A DNA stretch of 64,000 nucleotides from Desulfothermus sp964427155 (GTDB lineage Bacteria; Desulfobacterota; Desulfovibrionia; Desulfovibrionales; Desulfothermaceae). A program made the position numbers and the translations under genes. The notes beneath the pieces were generated by a model, which was not told the origin of the DNA, searched no databases, and saw only the letters and a program-made list of their open reading frames with translations. Every line of letters begins with the position of its first letter. The first letter of the stretch is position 1. Below are positions 59,727-64,000 of the stretch, piece after piece. The stretch covers positions 62,001 to 126,000 of the forward strand of contig CAYRSC010000024.1 in NCBI GenBank assembly GCA_964427155.1, in the 5' to 3' direction.

Positions 59727-61001
59727 ATGAGGAGGTTTATGAAGTCTGGCATCTTTGTAAGTGGATCCGTACTCTGCTTTCTATTTTCCTTGTTATTGTG
59801 TAGCGGTGCCCTGGCGGCCAAAAGCAAGATCGTGATAGGGTTTACCACCTCTCAGACAGGAAAATTAAATGCAGAGTCCAGGGAACAATTCAATGGGCTT
59901 AAGTTATGGAAGGAATATGTGAACAAAAAAGGTGGCATTTATGTAAGGAGCCTAAAGAAAAGGCTTCCAGTGGAATTTCGTTATTATGATGATGAATCTA
60001 GCAAGGACAGAGTCCAACAGCTATATGTAAGGTTAATCAATGAAGACAAGGCGGACTTTCTCATCAGCCCCTATAGCTCTGGCCTCACTGCATCGGCGGC
60101 GGTAATTGCTGAACAGTATGGAAAAGTGATGTTGGCCACAGGTGCTGCCTCCGATGGCATATTCTCCAAAGGCTATATGCACATCTTTCAGATATATACC
60201 CCTGCAAGCAGATACCTTACAGGCGCCTTGGATCTCCTGAAAGAGACAGATCCTTCTGCAAAAAAGGTGGCCATAATCTATGAACAAAGCAATTTTGCAA
60301 AGGCTGTGGCCAGTGCTGCAAAGGAATATGCAAAAAAACTGGGGTTTGATGTGGTGCTCTTTGAATCCTATCCCAAGGGGATTACAGATTTTACCTCTTT
60401 TTTAAACAAGATTGCTGAGAAAAGGCCCGATGCCATCATAGGGGGAGGTCACTTTGCAGATGGAGAGACCTTTGCCAAACAGATATACGAGCAAAGGTTA
60501 AAGGTAAAACTGGTATCCCTGCTGGTGGCCCCTGCAGTGCCAAAGTTTGCCGAGATAGGAAATGCCGCCCTTTATGTAACTGCCCCCTCCCAGTGGGAAC
60601 CTAAGGCAAAGTTCACCAAAAAGACCGCCAGAAGATTAGGGATCCACTGGTATGGAGTAACTGCACGTTGGTTTATAAGACATTATAAGAGGGAATTTGG
60701 AGAGGTACCTGGCTATCATGCAGCAGGGGGGTTTGCAGCGGGTCTGGTCTTACAGAGGGCCATCCAAAAGGCAGGGAGTCTAAACTCTGAAAAGGTAATA
60801 AAGGCACTGGAACACATGGATGTAATGACCTTTTATGGAAGGATAAAGTTTGATACGGGTAATTACTACGGCCGTCAGATGGGTCATGAGATGGTATATC
60901 TCCAGTGGCAAAAGAGGAGAGGAAAACTGGTAAAGCAGGTGATCTGGCCAAAGGGTGCTGAGTCTGCCCATATAGTCTATCCTTATTCTAAAAAATTCTA
61001 G
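59727..61001 (+). CDS. livJ: Branched-chain amino acid-type ABC transporter substrate-binding protein
   Basis: A 424-residue periplasmic protein with a signal peptide (cleavage near GALAA, residue 30). The mature part is a family 1-type, LivJ/AmiC-like two-lobe binder; IVIGFTTSQTGKLNAESREQ is the characteristic first strand and loop. Members bind leucine, isoleucine, valine and also urea, amides or aromatic acids, so the ligand is not fixed by sequence. It is the first gene of livJHMGF. Ribosome site GGAGGTGAGGAG precedes the ATG. Confidence 0.93.
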   Translation: MRRFMKSGIFVSGSVLCFLFSLLLCSGALAAKSKIVIGFTTSQTGKLNAESREQFNGLKLWKEYVNKKGGIYVRSLKKRLPVEFRYYDDESSKDRVQQLYVRLINEDKADFLISPYSSGLTASAAVIAEQYGKVMLATGAASDGIFSKGYMHIFQIYTPASRYLTGALDLLKETDPSAKKVAIIYEQSNFAKAVASAAKEYAKKLGFDVVLFESYPKGITDFTSFLNKIAEKRPDAIIGGGHFADGETFAKQIYEQRLKVKLVSLLVAPAVPKFAEIGNAALYVTAPSQWEPKAKFTKKTARRLGIHWYGVTARWFIRHYKREFGEVPGYHAAGGFAAGLVLQRAIQKAGSLNSEKVIKALEHMDVMTFYGRIKFDTGNYYGRQMGHEMVYLQWQKRRGKLVKQVIWPKGAESAHIVYPYSKKF

Positions 61002-61013
61002 GAGAGGTATTAG

Positions 61014-61868
61014 GTGGAAGCCTGGATAAATGCTACCATAAGTGGGATCTTATTGGGGTTGGTCTATGGCCTTGCGGCCATGGGCCTTAACCTCATATGG
61101 GGAGTAATAAATGTCATTAATCTATCCCACGGGGCATTTATTGCCCTGGGGATGTTTGCGGCATACTTTGCCTTTCATTTTATGGGAATCAATCCTTTTT
61201 TCGCCATGTTTCTGGTCCTTCTCCTGGGACTCATACTGGGAATGGTCTCCTATTTTCTGGCCCTCCACCGGGTGCTGGATGCACCAGAACTCTCTACCCT
61301 GCTCTCCACTTATTCACTGAGCCTTATCATCATAGGATTGGGGACCTTTCTCTTTACCACAAACCCCAGGGCCATAGACATTGGGCTTGGATCCATTGGA
61401 TTTGGGGGGATATATATCCCTACTACCAAGGTCTTAACAGGTGTATTTTCGGTTATCTTTACAGCTCTCCTCTATATATTCCTCTATAAGACCTGGACAG
61501 GAAAGGCTATCAGGGCAGTATCCATGGACAAAACAGCTGCAGAATTTATGGGAGTAAACTCCATCTTTATTCTCTCCCTTACCTTTGGAATAGGTATTGC
61601 TCTGGCAATGGTGGCAGGGTGTCTTATAGCGGCCATATTCCCCTTTACTATCTTATCTGGTTCCATTTATGAGTTAAAAAGCTTTGTAATATGCGTACTA
61701 GGAGGGCTGGGGAGTCCACTGGGGGCACTGGTGGGGGGACTCATACTGGGACTTTTGGAAAACGTCCTTGCCCTTCAAATCCCCGTTGGATACATTCCCT
61801 TTATTGAATTTATGATCCTGGTAATCATCCTGCTGGTGAAGCCATCAGGACTCATAAGCAAGAGGTAA
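61014..61868 (+). CDS. livH: Branched-chain amino acid-type ABC transporter permease LivH
   Basis: A 284-residue inner-membrane permease with about eight helices. GLVYGLAAMGLNLIWGVINVINLSHGAF near the N-terminus and the LGGLGSPLGALVGGLILGLLE loop, which contacts the ATPase, are LivH signatures. The start is GTG with GGAGAGG upstream. It follows livJ by 12 bases. Confidence 0.95.
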   Translation: MEAWINATISGILLGLVYGLAAMGLNLIWGVINVINLSHGAFIALGMFAAYFAFHFMGINPFFAMFLVLLLGLILGMVSYFLALHRVLDAPELSTLLSTYSLSLIIIGLGTFLFTTNPRAIDIGLGSIGFGGIYIPTTKVLTGVFSVIFTALLYIFLYKTWTGKAIRAVSMDKTAAEFMGVNSIFILSLTFGIGIALAMVAGCLIAAIFPFTILSGSIYELKSFVICVLGGLGSPLGALVGGLILGLLENVLALQIPVGYIPFIEFMILVIILLVKPSGLISKR

Positions 61869-61871
61869 AGC

Positions 61872-62834
61872 ATGAAAAAGGGTTATACGTTATTCTGGTT
61901 AATTCCCCTTGTATTGGCCATATCCTTCTATCCTATAGTAACGGGATCTGTAATAGCAAGAGAGACCATCTTTTTGATACTCATGTATGTAACCCTGGCC
62001 GCCAGCCTAAACATCATCCTGGGATATACAGGGTATGTAAGTTTCGGTCACATAGTATTCTATGGAATAGGGGGATATACTGCCTTTTATCTCATGTATA
62101 AATATTCTATCCACCTCATTCCTGCAATGATAGCTGGTGGTATCCTCTCGGCCCTGGTGGCCCTCGCTGTGGGAGAGGCAGTACTTCGTCTAAGGGGTGC
62201 CATATTTGCCATCGCCACCATTGGGATCAATGAGGCAGTAAAATCCCTGGTGACCAACCTCTCCTTCCTAGGTGGGGCAACAGGGATGTTTTTTAATTTT
62301 AGGATATATCGCACCTATGGAGGGGCGGCAAAGGCCATCTGGTTTGCCTACTGGCTCATGGTGGGGGTAACCCTGCTCACCCTTCTGGTCTCCTATCTTA
62401 TCAAAAATTCAAAATTCGGATATGGCCTATTTGCCATTCGGGAGGATGAAGATGCCGCCATTGTCCTCGGGGTAAATACCAAGAGGTTCAAGAGTCTTGC
62501 ATTTGCCCTCTCTGCATTCTTTCCAGGGCTAGTAGGGGCCATCTTCTTCTTTAAGGCAGGAAACATTGAGCCAGATGATGCATTTCATCTGGTAAAATCC
62601 ATAGAAATGATCTTCATGGTAATGTTAGGGGGATTTGGTACAGTCTCAGGACCTCCCATTGGGGCCCTGTTATATGAGCGTCTCAAAGGTGCCCTCCTGG
62701 TAAATCCCCTTTTCAAAAACCTTCATATGGCAATAGCTGGGGTCATACTCCTTATAATTGTATTATTTGCACCTGGAGGGATTGTGGGATCCCTGAGAAA
62801 CCGATTCAAGAAGCTCAGGAGTATATTTGAATGA
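61872..62834 (+). CDS. livM: Branched-chain amino acid-type ABC transporter permease LivM
   Basis: A 320-residue permease with about nine helices. LNIILGYTGYVSFGHIVFYGIGGYTA and AIREDEDAAIVLGVN with the FGTVSGPPIGA loop mark the LivM family. It pairs with LivH to form the channel. It starts three bases after livH stops and overlaps livG by four bases. Confidence 0.95.
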   Translation: MKKGYTLFWLIPLVLAISFYPIVTGSVIARETIFLILMYVTLAASLNIILGYTGYVSFGHIVFYGIGGYTAFYLMYKYSIHLIPAMIAGGILSALVALAVGEAVLRLRGAIFAIATIGINEAVKSLVTNLSFLGGATGMFFNFRIYRTYGGAAKAIWFAYWLMVGVTLLTLLVSYLIKNSKFGYGLFAIREDEDAAIVLGVNTKRFKSLAFALSAFFPGLVGAIFFFKAGNIEPDDAFHLVKSIEMIFMVMLGGFGTVSGPPIGALLYERLKGALLVNPLFKNLHMAIAGVILLIIVLFAPGGIVGSLRNRFKKLRSIFE

Positions 62835-63598
62835 TCTTAAAGGTAGAAGAGGTAACAAAGAGGTTTGGGGGGCTGGTTGCGGTAAACAATATCTCCTTTG
62901 AGGTAAAGGAAGGGGAGATATTTGGCATTATCGGACCAAATGGAGCAGGAAAAACCACCCTTTTCAATGTAATAAGTGGTGTATATTATCCAGAAGAGGG
63001 CAGGGTGTGGTTCAGGGATGTGGATATCACAAAGATGCCCCCTTATGAGAGGGCCAGGTTGGGCATTGCACGGACGCATCAAATAGTAAAGCCCCTTAAG
63101 GAACTCACAGTACTTGAAAATGTAATGATAGGGGCCTGTTTTGGAAAGGCCAATGTGGGGCTTAAGGAGGGTAGCTCTATTGCCAGGGATATATTAAAGA
63201 TAGTTGGTCTCTCCAAAAGGGAGGAGGTAATCACCGCCAAGTTAAATGTACCGGAAAAAAAACGTCTGGAACTTGCAAGGGCCCTGGCATCCATGCCAGA
63301 TATAATACTTCTAGATGAGGTGTTAGCAGGTCTAAACCCCACCGAGGCAGAGGAGATGTTGGGGGTGATTGAGGGAATAAGGGAAAAGGGGATAACCATC
63401 CTCATGATAGAGCACCTCATGCATGCCATTATGAAGGTTTCTGACAGGATCATTGTCCTGGACTACGGGGCAAAGATTGCCCAAGGCACCCCTGAGGAGG
63501 TGGCCAACGATCCAAAGGTAATAGAGGCCTATCTTGGAGACCCGGAGCTTGCCTTGAAACTTGTAAATAAGGATGGGAACAAGGAAGGGAATGCTTAA
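62831..63598 (+). CDS. livG: Branched-chain amino acid-type ABC transporter ATPase LivG
   Basis: A 255-residue ATP-binding subunit. Walker A is GPNGAGKTT, the signature appears as LNVPEKKRLELARAL (degenerate LSGGQ, usual for LivG is YGxQRRLEIARAL), Walker B is IILLDEVLAGLNP, and IEHLMHAIM is the H-loop. It energises LivHM together with LivF. It overlaps livM by four bases (ATGA). Confidence 0.95.
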   Translation: MILKVEEVTKRFGGLVAVNNISFEVKEGEIFGIIGPNGAGKTTLFNVISGVYYPEEGRVWFRDVDITKMPPYERARLGIARTHQIVKPLKELTVLENVMIGACFGKANVGLKEGSSIARDILKIVGLSKREEVITAKLNVPEKKRLELARALASMPDIILLDEVLAGLNPTEAEEMLGVIEGIREKGITILMIEHLMHAIMKVSDRIIVLDYGAKIAQGTPEEVANDPKVIEAYLGDPELALKLVNKDGNKEGNA

Positions 63599-64000
63599 TG
63601 TCTGATACAATCTTAGAGATTGAAGCACTGGAGACTGGATATGGAGAGGTCCAGATACTGTGGGGAGTAGGACTTAGGGCCAAGAGGTCTCAACTCACCA
63701 CAGTGATAGGCTCCAATGGGGCGGGAAAGACCACCCTGATGAGGGCCATTGTGGGCATGTTGCCCGCATGGAAAGGGAAAATAGAGTTTGAAGGTAAAGA
63801 CATAACCCGCCTTCCCGCCTATAAACGAGCAGAGCTGGGGCTGGTAATGGTGCCAGAGGGAAGGATGTTGTTCCCCGAGATGACAGTATATGAGAATCTG
63901 GAAATGGGGGCATTCACCAAAAGGGCAAGGAATAAGATAGAGGAAAACCTGGAGTATGTATTTTCCCTCTTCCCCCGCTTAAAAGAGAGACTTGACCAAA
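63598..64000 (+). CDS. livF: Branched-chain amino acid-type ABC transporter ATPase LivF, N-terminal part (cut by window edge)
   Basis: The first 134 codons of the second ATPase. IEALETGYGEVQILWGV and Walker A GSNGAGKTT (about 39-47) are LivF-like, as are MVPEGRMLFPEMTVYENLEMGA and LFPRLKERL. It overlaps the livG stop by one base (TAATG). The signature and Walker B lie beyond the right edge. Confidence 0.95.
   Translation, partial: MSDTILEIEALETGYGEVQILWGVGLRAKRSQLTTVIGSNGAGKTTLMRAIVGMLPAWKGKIEFEGKDITRLPAYKRAELGLVMVPEGRMLFPEMTVYENLEMGAFTKRARNKIEENLEYVFSLFPRLKERLDQ

Noticed and set aside
1..64000. CRISPR arrays, transposases, integrases or prophage genes
   Set aside because: No regularly spaced repeats and no mobile-element proteins were seen; the window reads as core chromosome.

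Overview
The window looks like a chromosome segment of an anaerobic, probably thermophilic bacterium with sulfur metabolism, most like the Desulfobacterota / Thermodesulfobacteria side of the tree. Clues are a tetraheme c3-type cytochrome, a siroheme-decarboxylase (Ahb-type) gene beside hemL, a fused ATP sulfurylase/APS kinase, a nickel CO dehydrogenase (CooS), NiFe-hydrogenase maturation genes (hypD, hypE), a TauE/SafE-type protein and an NtrY/NtrX/DUF4390 trio. The pair speD plus a branched-polyamine synthase (BpsA type), and heavy use of AGG/AGA and ATA codons, point to growth at high temperature. Species assignment is inference; no rRNA or other taxonomic marker was compared.

Layout. 1-7.4 kb: a truncated TauE/SafE gene, an AT-rich spacer, an orphan radical SAM protein, a class II aldolase, an envelope-sugar pair (NodB deacetylase, GT9) and the sat-apsK fusion. 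7.4-18.2 kb: cvpA-mazG-Mut7-C-hypothetical, pyk, then argB-hypD-hypE-hypothetical, cooS with its own promoter and terminator, and gpsA. 18.4-28.6 kb: ahbB-hemL-cytochrome c3, an acidic protein with FliM-like motifs, a 59-residue small gene with ubiE, a large MscS channel, speD-bpsA with a long leader, nfo and dus. 28.6-42.7 kb: a receiver/periplasmic-binding/histidine kinase cassette, a GT4-GH130 pair, a BioD-like/DRTGG protein, a ParM-like actin, DUF4390-NtrY-NtrX, cheV and a TetR regulator. 42.7-49.5 kb: the macromolecular-synthesis operon rpsU-mutS2-dnaG-rpoD followed by a thermonuclease gene. 49.6-55.5 kb: a tight six-gene operon of unknown purpose (GntR/FCD regulator, ATP-grasp ligase, KamA-like radical SAM aminomutase, M20 amidohydrolase, 98-residue protein, EamA transporter). 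55.6-64 kb: crotonase, groES-groEL under CIRCE, purE, tRNA-Ser and a branched-chain amino-acid-type ABC operon (livJ-H-M-G-F) cut by the right edge.

Working together. The Ahb route turns siroheme into heme for cytochromes such as the c3 next door. HypD and HypE make the Fe(CN)2CO group of NiFe hydrogenases, and CooS would add CO/CO2 chemistry. SpeD supplies decarboxylated AdoMet to BpsA for branched polyamines. The best candidate for something undescribed is the six-gene operon at 49.6-55.5 kb with a 21-bp near-palindromic operator in front: the set suggests making a beta-amino acid, ligating it, cleaving the amide and moving the product. Other leads are a 15-codon upstream ORF in the speD leader, structured RNA leaders before livJ and before the small gene/ubiE, a sulfurylase domain that has lost its usual QTRN motif, and an rpoD terminator lying inside the signal-peptide codons of the next gene.

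No insertion sequence, prophage, CRISPR array or rRNA was seen. Coordinates of starts were adjusted where a clear Shine-Dalgarno sequence favoured an internal start.
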